A DNA stretch of 64,000 nucleotides from Streptomyces yatensis (GTDB lineage Bacteria > Actinomycetota > Actinomycetes > Streptomycetales > Streptomycetaceae). The position numbers were made by a program, and so were the translations under genes. The DNA lies in contig NZ_CP072941.1 of NCBI RefSeq assembly GCF_018069625.1, positions 4,154,001 through 4,218,000 on the forward strand. The letters run 5' to 3'. Positions 9,031 through 18,068 of this stretch are shown here, piece by piece. Numbering within the stretch: the first letter of the stretch is position 1; each line of letters begins with the position of its first letter. The notes under the pieces were generated by a model. It saw nothing but the letters and a program-made list of their open reading frames with translations, had not been told where the DNA came from and made no database searches.

Positions 9031-10016
9031 CACTCGACTCCCTTGCTCTCGGCCTCGCCGCCGCCCTGGAGCCCGTCCTCGGTCCCATGGCCGGTGAGGG
9101 AGATGAACACGTCGTCCAGGGTCGGGCGGCGCAGCCCGATGTCGTCGATCTCCACACCGCGGGTGTCCAGCTCCCGGATGACCTCGGCGAGCAGCTTGGC
9201 GCCGCCCACGACCGGGACGGTGACCTGACGGGTGTGCTGCTGCACGGTCGTCTCGCCCTTGCCCAGGACCCGCAGGACCTCCTCGGCGACCGCGATGTGC
9301 TCGCGCTCATGCACCACGACCTCCACCCGCTCCCCGCCCGTATGGGCCTTGAGCTGGTCGGAGGTGCCGCGGGCGATGACCCGGCCGCGGTCGATCACGC
9401 AGATGTCATGCGCCAGATGGTCCGCCTCCTCCAGATACTGCGTGGTCAGCAGCAGCGTCGTGCCACCGGCCACCAGCTCCTGGATGACCTCCCACAGCGC
9501 CTGCCGGTTGCGCGGGTCCAGACCGGTGGTCGGCTCGTCCATGAACATCACGGGCGGGCTGACCACCAGGGCCGCGGCGAGGTCCAGCCTCCGGCGCATC
9601 CCGCCGGAGTACGTCTTGGCGGTACGGTCGGCCGCCTCGGCGAGGCTGAACCGCTCCAGCAGCTCACTCGCGCGGGACTTGGCCGCCCGCGCTCCCATCT
9701 GGTAGAGCTGGCCGACCATCTGGAGGTTCTCGCGGCCGGTCAAATACTCGTCCACGGCGGCGAATTGGCCGGACAGCCCGATGGAGCGGCGGACCTCGTC
9801 GGGGTTCTTCAGCACGTCCACCCCCGCGACCACCGCCGTTCCGCTGTCCGGGCGCAGCAGCGTGGTGAGCACGCGCACCGCGGTGGTCTTGCCGGCGCCA
9901 TTGGGGCCGAGCAGTCCGAGCACGGTTCCTTCCGGTACGTCGAGATCGACGCCGTCCAGAGCCCTTACGTCGCCGAAGGTCTTCACCAGACCCTCGGCGT
10001 GAATAGCGCCTGGCAT
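9030..10016 (-). CDS. ABC exporter ATP-binding protein (DrrA family)
   Basis: A 328-residue ATPase with Walker A GPNGAGKTT (residues 37-45), Q-loop LSGQFAAVDEYLTGRENL, signature YSGGMRRRLDLA, Walker B VMFMDEPTTGLDP and the switch region of LTTQYLEEAD. The C-terminal extension of about 90 residues with RPTLDDVFISLTG is typical of DrrA-type daunorubicin resistance ATPases. The start at 10016 has GGGAG seven bases upstream, while an earlier ATG at 10049 lacks a ribosome site. It forms a two-gene operon with the permease. Two palindromes lie upstream and are noted separately. Confidence 0.93.
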   Translation of the reverse strand: MPGAIHAEGLVKTFGDVRALDGVDLDVPEGTVLGLLGPNGAGKTTAVRVLTTLLRPDSGTAVVAGVDVLKNPDEVRRSIGLSGQFAAVDEYLTGRENLQMVGQLYQMGARAAKSRASELLERFSLAEAADRTAKTYSGGMRRRLDLAAALVVSPPVMFMDEPTTGLDPRNRQALWEVIQELVAGGTTLLLTTQYLEEADHLAHDICVIDRGRVIARGTSDQLKAHTGGERVEVVVHEREHIAVAEEVLRVLGKGETTVQQHTRQVTVPVVGGAKLLAEVIRELDTRGVEIDDIGLRRPTLDDVFISLTGHGTEDGLQGGGEAESKGVE

Positions 10017-10380
10017 GTTGGCACTCCCGGGGTTGGGGCCGTTCCACACTCAATCAAGGCATAAGTCCGCCCATATGGGCAGCGCTCGGCAGCAACTGGA
10101 CGGCAATGGTACCGGGAACGCGATACATCGCGACATACGCGAGGCAAAGAACGTAGGACAGGACAGCGCGGCCGACGGCATGGCTGTCCGTAGGCGGCGG
10201 TCGACAAGGCTTTCCGGGGGCGTGCGGGGTCTCAAGATGCGTGTCCGCATCTCACGGTAGGTGCCAGTCGATGGCAGCACGGCCCGGTGGTGGTGGACGT
10301 CAAGCCGTGTCGGCGCCTGTCCGCGCCGGCGGTGGCTTTCGCCTTCGCGCACCTCGTGCCGGGTGCGGGCACCGTGCCTG
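10017..10380. other. 364 bp intergenic region upstream of the drrAB-like operon
   Basis: No convincing gene is visible. It holds a perfect 12 bp palindrome (gcccatatgggc, 10069-10080) and a second inverted repeat (cgcgatacatcgcg, 10119-10132), both upstream of the exporter operon. The half nearest the AraC gene end shows nothing I can interpret. Confidence 0.6.
10069..10132 (-). promoter_or_regulatory. candidate operator palindromes upstream of the exporter operon
   Basis: gcccatatgggc at 10069-10080 is a perfect palindrome and cgcgatacatcgcg at 10119-10132 has 6 bp arms with a 2 bp spacer. They lie 53 and 103 bp upstream of the ATPase start, where a repressor of a drug exporter would be expected. 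No regulator gene of the TetR or PadR type sits next to them, so the cognate protein is unknown. Confidence 0.45.
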
Positions 10381-11286
10381 TCACCCCATGGTGTCCGGTT
10401 CTCCCTCGTGGGCCGCGGCGGCGAGGCCGGCGAGGTGCCGACGGATTCGTACGGCGTCCTGAAGGGGCGGAAGGCCGTACGCCTGACGGTATTCGCGGTT
10501 GAACTGGGAGGTGCTGACGTAGCCGACGGCGGTCGCCGCCTCGGTTGCTGTCTTTCCCTCGGCGAGGATGCGACGGCGCGCGTCCTGCAGGCGTACGCCC
10601 TTTTGGAATCGGCGCGGACTTGTGCCCATGACGGCCCGGAACTGGCGATGCAGGGTGGTGGCGCTCATCCGGGCCTCACGCGCGATGTCCTCGACGCGCA
10701 GCGGTTCGGCCGCGTGTTCGGTGATCCACCGGGCCACCTGGCGCATCCGGCCGGTGGCCGAGTCCTCCAGCACGCACGCACGCAGCTGCGCGCCCAGGGG
10801 GCTCTCCAGAAGCCTGTACAGAAGCTCGGCCTCCCGGTGTTCCGCCAGCGCGGGAATGTCCTCGGGTGTGTCGAGCAGGCCGGCCCAGCGTGCCAGTGCG
10901 TCGAGTACGGCGGGGTCGGCCCGCACGCTTCCCAGGGCCTCGGGCTCGTAAGGGCCTCGCGCGGGCCTCGCATCGGCCGCCACGTCCGCGAGCAGGCGCG
11001 CGTCCAGGTGGAGCACCGCTGAGCGATACGGAACCTCTTCGAACACGGCGACGACCGGCATCGTCACCGGATTCAGGTACATCTCGCCCGCTCGTGCCAC
11101 CCGGCTGCGGGCGCCGACCACGGTGCGTTTGGCGCCGCGGGCCACCAGACAGACCATCGGCGTGTAGGTGAGATCGGTGGGCGGGACCGGCGTGTCCAGC
11201 GCGACGACGCGCAGCCGGGGCACCGCGCTGGGGGTTCGCGGCTGGGTGCGGTGGCGGCTGATCAGCTCGGCGAGATCGGCTGACAA
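10381..11286 (-). CDS. AraC family transcriptional regulator
   Basis: A 301-residue regulator with an N-terminal AraC-type cupin/arm domain (about residues 20-170, including LTYTPMVCLVARGAKRTVVG) and a C-terminal pair of helix-turn-helix motifs (about residues 195-290, with MSATTLHRQFRAVMGTSPRR and AVGYVSTSQFNREYRQAYG). The likely start is the TTG at 11286, because GGAGG sits five bases upstream. The frame stays open for 40 more codons but those overlap the promoter of the divergent reductase gene. Divergence from the aldo/keto reductase gene 84 bp away suggests that gene is its target. Ligand unknown. Confidence 0.9.
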   Translation of the reverse strand: MSADLAELISRHRTQPRTPSAVPRLRVVALDTPVPPTDLTYTPMVCLVARGAKRTVVGARSRVARAGEMYLNPVTMPVVAVFEEVPYRSAVLHLDARLLADVAADARPARGPYEPEALGSVRADPAVLDALARWAGLLDTPEDIPALAEHREAELLYRLLESPLGAQLRACVLEDSATGRMRQVARWITEHAAEPLRVEDIAREARMSATTLHRQFRAVMGTSPRRFQKGVRLQDARRRILAEGKTATEAATAVGYVSTSQFNREYRQAYGLPPLQDAVRIRRHLAGLAAAAHEGEPDTMG

Positions 11287-11370
11287 TGCACCCTCCGGTG
11301 GGAGTTTCAGGCAAGAATACGCCAGCGCGTGCCCATGCTTTCCTGAGGCGTGATGCCTAGCGTTGACGGC

Positions 11371-12387
<1,017 letters not shown>

Positions 12388-12403
12388 CGTAAAGGGCGTT
12401 CGG

Positions 12404-13378
12404 TCAGACGACGCGCGAGACCTCGGCCCAGTTCGGGCGGGCGATCTCGGCGGCGTCGTCGATGGCGCCGACAACGGCGGCCGGCAGCGGGCCCTCGGCC
12501 ACCACGGCGAGGTTCTGGGTCAAGTGCGCCGGTGAGGAAGCCCCGAGGATGATCCCGTCTCCCGCCTCGCCGCGCAGTTGCGAATGGTGCACCAGCCAGC
12601 GCAGTGCCGCGGAGATCGGCGACACTCCGGCCTGCCCGCAGGCTTCACGCATCGCGTCGAGTGCGGCCAGGTAAGCCGGGTTCAGGTAGCGCGAACGGTA
12701 GAACTGCCCCTGGGGCAGGTTCGGGTCCCACCGGGAGCCCGGTGCGGCTTCCCTGGCGGCGAAGGTCGGGGCGAAGGCGCCGCCCGCGAGCGGGTTGTAG
12801 GCGTGGAACCGCATGCCGAGCTCGGCCAGGTCCGGGAACAGCTCGTCCTCGGCGCGGCGCGAAACCGCGTTGTACAACCCCTGATAGACCGTCGGCTGGA
12901 CCCATCCGTTCGTCGAGCAGACGTCGAGGACCGTCCGCACATCCGCCGCACTGACATTGCTGAGGCCGAACTCGCGGAAGAGCCCCTCACGGTGAAGCTC
13001 GTCCACGGCTCGCAGGGTGTCCTCCAGCGGTATGCGCGAGTCACGGTAGGCGAGGTACAGAAGGGCGACGGAGTCGGTCCCCAGCCGTTCCAGCGTCGTG
13101 CGGGCACTCCGCTTCAGGACATCCGGATCATGCCCGTGCGGGGTCACTACCGGCTCGAACCTCGTCGCCACCGAGAAGTCCTTCGGAACGCCCAGATCGC
13201 CCAGCATCTGTTCGCACGATCCGTTCCCGTAGCCGTGGGCCGTATCGACGTTGCGGTAACCCGCGGCGGCGAAGGCATCGAACATCGCCCTGGCTGTCTC
13301 GGGGTCGTGGACACGACTTCCGTACCCCTCGTAACCCAGCGTCATCGTGCCGAAAATGATGTTGGAGACGCTGCCCAT
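12404..13378 (-). CDS. aldo/keto reductase-fold protein with altered catalytic tetrad
   Basis: A 324-residue protein of the AKR7 (aflatoxin aldehyde reductase) group by its N terminus (GTMTLGYEG) and barrel pattern. D45 and Y50 of the tetrad are present in NVDTAHGYGNG. The expected lysine is arginine (R73 in VATRFEP) and the expected histidine position is alanine (A110 in LLYLAYRDS). The C-terminal cofactor segment GIILGASSPAHLTQNL is intact, so NADPH may still bind. It is convergent with the preceding reductase gene (16 bp between stops) and divergent from the XRE/MmyB regulator. Activity on ordinary aldehydes is doubtful. Confidence 0.85.
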   Translation of the reverse strand: MGSVSNIIFGTMTLGYEGYGSRVHDPETARAMFDAFAAAGYRNVDTAHGYGNGSCEQMLGDLGVPKDFSVATRFEPVVTPHGHDPDVLKRSARTTLERLGTDSVALLYLAYRDSRIPLEDTLRAVDELHREGLFREFGLSNVSAADVRTVLDVCSTNGWVQPTVYQGLYNAVSRRAEDELFPDLAELGMRFHAYNPLAGGAFAPTFAAREAAPGSRWDPNLPQGQFYRSRYLNPAYLAALDAMREACGQAGVSPISAALRWLVHHSQLRGEAGDGIILGASSPAHLTQNLAVVAEGPLPAAVVGAIDDAAEIARPNWAEVSRVV

Positions 13379-13532
13379 TTCAGAGATCCTCCCTGTTCAG
13401 TCCGCTCCGGCGGCCGGTCGTCTGCCGACCTGTTTCCACCGTCACACCGCGTGGCAGGCGGTGCCAGGGCGAGTGCTGGCTATGCAGACCAGTACCAGGC
13501 ACGTGACTGCGGTCCGGCGCAATACTGGGATC

Positions 13533-14489
13533 ATGGAGCAGCACGTCAATCCCTCCAGCGGCCCTGCCGGCAGCAACGAACTGGGCGACTTCCTGCGCGC
13601 CCGCCGCGCCGCCCTCGGTCCGCACCAGGTGGGCCTGCCGGACGACGGCCGTCTGCGCCGGGTGCCAGGGCTGCGCAGGGACGAGCTGGCCCAGCTCGCG
13701 CACGTGAGCACCGAATACATCGTGCGTCTGGAGCAGGGCCGCACCCGCCGGGTGTCCCGCCCGGTCCTCGACGCGCTCGCGGACGCGCTGGACCTCGCCA
13801 CCGACGAGCGCGCCTACCTGTTCGCCCTCGCCGACGCCACACCACCCGCCCCCGCACGGCGACAGCCGGCGCAGCAGCGGGTGGACCCCCAGCTGCAGCA
13901 GCTGATCCACGGCATGCCCGACATCCCCGCGATGATCCTCAACCGCCGCCTGGACGTGCTGGCCTGGAACACGGCCGCAGCCGCCCTGCTGGCCGACTTC
14001 GCCGCGATACCGCCGGGCGAGCGCAACCTGATCCGGATGACGTTCCTCGACACCGCCTACCGATCGCTGTTCGCGGACCGGACAGGCGTCGCACGAAGGT
14101 GCGTGGCGGTGCTGCGCAGGGAAGCGGGCCTCCATCCCGACGACCCGGCCCTGACCGCGCTCGTGGGCGAACTGAGCATGCGGGACCCCGACTTCCGTAC
14201 CTGGTGGGCAAGCCACCAGGTCCGCGGCCCCCACCGGCTCACCAAGACCTACCACCACCCGGTGGCGGGCACCCTGACCCTCGACGTCCAGCAGCTCTCC
14301 GTGGACACCCAGCCGGACCAGTTCCTCGCGACCTACACCGCACGGCCCGACACCCCCTCAAACGAAGCACTGCGCTTCCTCCTCCAGTGGTCCGCTCGGA
14401 TCTCCGACGAGAAGGGCCGAGCCCCGGACCGGGACGACGACCACGCCCGGGGCCCGCGGGGAAACCCCTCTCACGGACCGATCGGGTAG
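13533..14489 (+). CDS. XRE-type regulator with MmyB-like ligand-binding domain
   Basis: A 318-residue regulator. Residues about 18-85 form a helix-turn-helix (LGDFLRARRAALGPHQVGLP and VPGLRRDELAQLAHVSTEYI). The rest is the MmyB-like PAS-related domain that follows this helix-turn-helix in many streptomycete regulators (AWNTAAAALLADF; the DLAP-like region; WWASHQVRGPHRLTKTYHHP). MmyB-type domains bind fatty-acid-like ligands. Members are typically divergent from an oxidoreductase gene, as here with the AKR-fold gene 154 bp away, and act as its repressor or activator. The last 30 residues are charged and disordered. Confidence 0.9.
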   Translation: MEQHVNPSSGPAGSNELGDFLRARRAALGPHQVGLPDDGRLRRVPGLRRDELAQLAHVSTEYIVRLEQGRTRRVSRPVLDALADALDLATDERAYLFALADATPPAPARRQPAQQRVDPQLQQLIHGMPDIPAMILNRRLDVLAWNTAAAALLADFAAIPPGERNLIRMTFLDTAYRSLFADRTGVARRCVAVLRREAGLHPDDPALTALVGELSMRDPDFRTWWASHQVRGPHRLTKTYHHPVAGTLTLDVQQLSVDTQPDQFLATYTARPDTPSNEALRFLLQWSARISDEKGRAPDRDDDHARGPRGNPSHGPIG

Positions 14490-14507
14490 CACCGACCGGC
14501 CACATCG

Positions 14508-15950
14508 TCAGGCCATCACCGTGTAGCCGGCCCCGCGCAGCGCCTCCCGGACCTCCTCGCAGTGGTCCGTCCCCTTCGTCTCCAGGTGCAGCTCCACCTC
14601 GGCCTCGCTCAGCCCGAGCCGCGGATTGGTGCGTACATGGCTGACGTCGAGCACATTGGCGTCCAGCGTCGACAGCACCCCCAGCAGCGTGGCCAGCGCC
14701 CCCGGACGGTCGGTGAGCCGCAGCCGCAGCGACAGATAGCGCCCCGCCGCAGCCATGCCGTGCCGCAGGATGCGCTGCATCAGCAGCGGATCGACGTTGC
14801 CGCCCGACAGCACCGCGACCACCGGACCCTCGAAGGACTCCGGCGCCGACAGCAGCGCGGCCACCGGGCTCGCGCCCGCCGGCTCCACCACCAGCTTCGC
14901 CCGCTCCAGGCAGAGCAGCAGCGCGCTGGACAGCTCGTCCTCGGTGACCGTACGGACCTCGTCGACGAGATCGTCGATGATCTGGAACGGCACATCGCCC
15001 GGCCGCCCCACCTTGATGCCGTCCGCCATCGTCACGGGCGCCTCGATCGAGACCGGCCGCCCGGCCGCCAGCGACGGCGGATACGCCGCGGCGCCCTCCG
15101 CCTGCACCCCCACCACCCGCACATCCGGCCGCAGGGCCTTCACCGCCACCGCGATCCCGGCCGCCAGCCCGCCCCCGCCGATGCCCACCACCACGGTGCG
15201 CACCTCGGGGCACTGCTCCAGGATCTCCAGCCCCACCGTGCCCTGCCCCGCGATGATGTCCGGGTGGTCGAAGGGGTGGATGAAGACCGCGCCCGTGCGC
15301 TCGGCGTACTCCTGCGCCGCCCGCATCGTCTCGTCCACGATCTGGCCGCGCAGCCGCACCTCGGCGCCGTAGTCCCGGGTGGCCGCGATCTTCGGCAGCG
15401 GGGCGCCCTCGGGCATGAAGACCGTCGAGCGCACCCCCAGCAGGGAGGCCGCGAGGGCGACGCCCTGCGCATGGTTCCCGGCGCTCGCCGCGACCACCCC
15501 GGCCGCCCGCTCCTCCGGGCTGAGCCCGGAGATCCGCACATAGCCGCCGCGCAGCTTGAACGACCCGGTGCGCTGCAGGTTCTCGCACTTGAGGTGGACC
15601 GGCGAGCCGACCAGACCGGACAGATAGCGGCTGCCCTCCAGCGCGGTGAGCCGGGAGATCCCCGACAGCGTCTTCTGCGCCCCGCGGATGTCGTCGAGAG
15701 TGATCGCCTTGGTCGTCTCGGGTTCCTCGGAGCCGGAAGCGGAAGCAGAGCCCCCGGAGGCGGAACCCTCGGAGCCGGACCCCTCGGAGCCAGAAGCGGA
15801 GGCGGACCCCACGGAACCGGAAGCGGGGCCGGAAGCGAGGCCAGACCCCGCGGAACCGGTGGAGGCGGAAGCAGAAGCGGAGGGGGCGGGGTGCGAGGCC
15901 GGGCCGGACCCGGAGCCGGGCCCGTCCTCGTCGCCGTGTCGTGCAGCCAT
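14508..15950 (-). CDS. ilvA: threonine dehydratase (threonine ammonia-lyase), with long low-complexity N terminus
   Basis: A 480-residue PLP enzyme that deaminates threonine to 2-oxobutanoate, the first step of isoleucine synthesis. The PLP lysine is K132 in TGSFKLRGG. SAGNHAQG and the glycine-rich VGIGGGGLAAG phosphate loop are present, and residues from about 400 form an ACT-like regulatory domain (LRLRLTDRPGALATLL). Residues 1-79 are an unusual Ser/Ala/Gly/Glu-rich tract of repeated GSA/SAS units before ITLDDIRGA, where family members normally begin. No better-supported start lies within it, so it may be translated. The arrangement with one ACT unit resembles the shorter biodegradative-type enzyme. 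It is divergent from the MarR gene. Confidence 0.93.
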   Translation of the reverse strand: MAARHGDEDGPGSGSGPASHPAPSASASASTGSAGSGLASGPASGSVGSASASGSEGSGSEGSASGGSASASGSEEPETTKAITLDDIRGAQKTLSGISRLTALEGSRYLSGLVGSPVHLKCENLQRTGSFKLRGGYVRISGLSPEERAAGVVAASAGNHAQGVALAASLLGVRSTVFMPEGAPLPKIAATRDYGAEVRLRGQIVDETMRAAQEYAERTGAVFIHPFDHPDIIAGQGTVGLEILEQCPEVRTVVVGIGGGGLAAGIAVAVKALRPDVRVVGVQAEGAAAYPPSLAAGRPVSIEAPVTMADGIKVGRPGDVPFQIIDDLVDEVRTVTEDELSSALLLCLERAKLVVEPAGASPVAALLSAPESFEGPVVAVLSGGNVDPLLMQRILRHGMAAAGRYLSLRLRLTDRPGALATLLGVLSTLDANVLDVSHVRTNPRLGLSEAEVELHLETKGTDHCEEVREALRGAGYTVMA

Positions 15951-16221
15951 GGTCCCCAGTCTGGCAGCTCACCCCCGGCGGACCCCCGCGGCCCGAGCCG
16001 GTGCCGGTCGGGTGCCGGGCGGATGCCGGGCTGATGCCGGGCCGGTGTCGGTCGGGTACGGGCCAACGCCCACCGGCGGGCCGCGGCGACGGAGAACGGC
16101 ACAGAACGGCAGGTTGTGGCTCGGAGGTCGTCAGGTTTCTGCAGCCCCCGTACGGGCAGGGCCCCGGCCGCGTACTCTGTGCCACATCCCACAGACCACC
16201 GCATGAAGTGAGCCCTAGGCC

Positions 16222-16722
16222 ATGCCCACCCAATCGGACATGACGACTCAACTCGACACCGGCGTACTGGACACGCTCCAGCATCAGGTCGCCGTCTTCG
16301 CCCGCCGTGCGGAACAGACCCGGCTCGGCGGCGTCGGCCAGGCCCGCAACTCCATGGACCGAGCCGCGTATCTGCTGCTCAACCGGCTCGACCAGGAAGG
16401 CCCGATGGGGGTCAAGGCGCTCGCGGGGAGCATGGGCATCGACTCGTCCACCGTCACCCGCCAGGTCGCCCCACTGGTCGACTCCGGCATGGTCAAGCGC
16501 ACCTCGCACCCCGAGGACGGCCGTGCGGTCGTGCTGCAGCTCTCCCCGCGCGGCAAGGCCCGCCTGGAGGAAGTGCGCTCCTCACGGCGCGACCTGATGG
16601 CCCGCGTGACCGACGACTGGACGGCGGAGGAGCGCGATCTCTTCTGCGATCTGCTGACCCGGTTCAACGTCGCCCTCTCCGCCGCCCACAGCACGGTGCC
16701 CCAGGCGACGCCCGCCACCTGA
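16222..16722 (+). CDS. MarR family transcriptional regulator
   Basis: A 166-residue winged helix-turn-helix protein. The recognition region is MGVKALAGSMGIDSSTVTRQ and the wing is KRTSHPEDGRAVVLQLSPRG, both characteristic of MarR/SlyA proteins. Flanking helices should form the dimer interface. It is divergent from ilvA across 271 bp, and that spacer contains degenerate ccggtgccggtcggg-type repeats. Its target and ligand are unknown. No clear ribosome site precedes the ATG. Confidence 0.88.
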   Translation: MPTQSDMTTQLDTGVLDTLQHQVAVFARRAEQTRLGGVGQARNSMDRAAYLLLNRLDQEGPMGVKALAGSMGIDSSTVTRQVAPLVDSGMVKRTSHPEDGRAVVLQLSPRGKARLEEVRSSRRDLMARVTDDWTAEERDLFCDLLTRFNVALSAAHSTVPQATPAT

Positions 16723-16747
16723 CCCCGGCGCGGCCTCATCGACCGCA

Positions 16748-16821
16748 CAGACCTCGCACACCTCTTGGCAGACCTCGCAGACCTCTTGGCAGACCTCGCA
16801 GACCTCTTGGCAGACCTCTTG
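16748..16821. repeat. 21 bp tandem repeats between the MarR and sigma-like genes
   Basis: Three 21 bp units (16748-16768, 16769-16789, 16790-16810) beginning cagacctcgca plus a partial fourth. The second and third are identical and the first differs at one position. The array occupies about half of the 150 bp gap upstream of the sigma-like gene. In one frame it reads as an Ala-Asp-Leu repeat, but no ribosome site precedes it. Confidence 0.9.
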
Positions 16822-16873
16822 ACCGGGTGCCCGTGCCTGCCGTGTCCTAAAGGAACGGGAGGCGGAGGACGTG

Positions 16874-17572
16874 GTGCGAGAGCGGCGGGCAGCACGGGAT
16901 GGCCGCCGGGCCCGGGAGTTCGAGGTATTCGTCGCGGGCGCGGGTGGCCGCCTGCTGCATGCGGCCGCGCTGCTCACGGCGGAGCCGACGGGGGACACCG
17001 AAGCCGCCGAGCGCCTGCTGACCGCCGCGCTGGCGCGCACGTACGCCCGCTGGGACCGGCTGCGCGGCGAAGATCCGTACGACCACACCCGCCGGACGCT
17101 GGCCGCCCTCTTCGCCCACCGGGGCCACCGCTACCGCCATCCGCGCGGCGGCCTCCTGGCCCGGCTCACCCCACAGGAACGGCTGGTGCTGGTGCTGCGG
17201 CTGTACGAGGGGGTCGCGGAGGAGCAGACGGCGGCGGCGCTCGGCCTCCCGGTCGAGCGGGTCCGGGCGATCTGCACCCGCGCGGTGACGGCGATGCGCA
17301 GCGCGGCGCCGCGACGCGGTGCCACCGGAAGGCCCCCGTCCGCCGGAACGTCTGCGTCCACCGGAACGCCCGCGTCCGCGGGACAGCCTCAGGCCGCTGG
17401 AACGCCCCCGTCCCCGGGAGCGCCCCCGCCCTCCGGAACGCCCCCGTCCGCCGGCCACCGGACGGTCACCGACGCGGCCGAAGCCGGGACGGGAGCCGGA
17501 GCTGGAGCCGGGCCCGGAACGGGAGCAGGGACCGGAGCCGGAGCCGGAGCTGGGACCGGGGTGGCGCCATGA
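16874..17572 (+). CDS. sigma-70-like (ECF/SigE-type) protein with degenerate region 2 and a Pro/Thr/Gly-rich tail
   Basis: A 232-residue protein whose first 140 residues follow the plan of the short ECF sigma factors widespread in Streptomyces (SigE-family annotation). A helical N-terminal part (EFEVFVAGAGGRLLHAAALL; LLTAALARTYARWDRL) is followed by a region 4 helix-turn-helix: LTPQERLVLVLRLYEGVAEE, AALGLPVERVRAICTRAVTA. The last 90 residues are low-complexity (GTPAS/GAPPPS/GAGAG) and probably disordered. I prefer the GTG at 16874 because GGAGG is five bases upstream; a GTG at 16871 is one codon earlier. The gene overlaps the following membrane-protein gene (ATGA), so that protein is a candidate partner or anti-sigma factor. 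Confidence 0.75.
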   Translation: MRERRAARDGRRAREFEVFVAGAGGRLLHAAALLTAEPTGDTEAAERLLTAALARTYARWDRLRGEDPYDHTRRTLAALFAHRGHRYRHPRGGLLARLTPQERLVLVLRLYEGVAEEQTAAALGLPVERVRAICTRAVTAMRSAAPRRGATGRPPSAGTSASTGTPASAGQPQAAGTPPSPGAPPPSGTPPSAGHRTVTDAAEAGTGAGAGAGPGTGAGTGAGAGAGTGVAP

Positions 17573-17823
17573 GCTTTCCGGACCGCAAGGAGACCGAGGT
17601 CCGCCGGATGCTGGAGGGCCCGCATCCGGTCCTGCCGCCGGATCTGGCGGGCCGGGCGACCGAACGGGGGCGGCGGATGCTCCGCCGCCACCAGTTCGTA
17701 CGCACCATCGGCTGGCTGCTGCTGTTCGCCGCGGTCGTCGCCTTCACCGTCTGGGCGGCGATCGTCGAACCGTGGACCGCGCCGCCGCCCACCGACACCA
17801 CGCCACCCCTCGAAGGATGGTGA
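17569..17823 (+). CDS. small membrane protein coupled to the sigma-like gene
   Basis: An 84-residue protein: a cytoplasmic basic half (RRMLEGPHPVLPPDLAGRA), one transmembrane helix (about residues 45-65, TIGWLLLFAAVVAFTVWAAI) and a short Pro/Thr-rich outer tail. Its ATG overlaps the sigma-like gene stop (ATGA, 17569-17572), so translation is coupled. Its size and position suit a small anti-sigma or membrane tether, but no anti-sigma motif (for example a zinc HxxxCxxC) is present. Its stop codon lies at the first unit of the repeat that follows. Confidence 0.75.
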   Translation: MSFPDRKETEVRRMLEGPHPVLPPDLAGRATERGRRMLRRHQFVRTIGWLLLFAAVVAFTVWAAIVEPWTAPPPTDTTPPLEGW

Positions 17824-17990
17824 CCGCCGGAGGAGCACGGTGACCGCCGAAGGAAGACGGTGAACCCCCGGAGGACCACGGTGACCGCCGGATGACGGCA
17901 GTCACCGCCGGAGGAAAGCGGTCAATGCGGGAGGAGGGCAGTCACCGCCGGATGAGGGCGGTCACCCGCCGAACGACGGTGACCGCCCTC
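17819..17990. repeat. degenerate 18-21 bp tandem array after the membrane-protein gene
   Basis: About eight degenerate units built on ggtgaccgccggagga run head to tail from the stop codon of the small membrane protein to 17990. Several units carry gtcaccgcc in place of gtgaccgcc, giving the array internal dyad symmetry. It fills most of the 245 bp gap before the convergent metB end, in which I see no gene. Confidence 0.8.
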
Positions 17991-18068
17991 AAAAGGCCGC
18001 AGCCCACACGGTCCGGCGTCAGGCGAGGGTGGCCGCCAGGCGGCCACCCACCCCAGCCGCCCCAGCCA

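Noticed and set aside
10050..10352. 100-codon minus-strand frame in the exporter upstream region
   Set aside because: Runs through both palindromes, no ribosome site, no protein-like pattern.
14562..16034. 490-codon plus-strand frame opposite ilvA
   Set aside because: Arg/His/Pro-rich shadow; all enzyme motifs are on the minus strand.
16765..17568. Reading the 21 bp repeats as the start of a long protein that runs into the small membrane-protein gene
   Set aside because: No ribosome site, and the frame runs as a shadow through the sigma-like gene; only its last 85 codons are credible.
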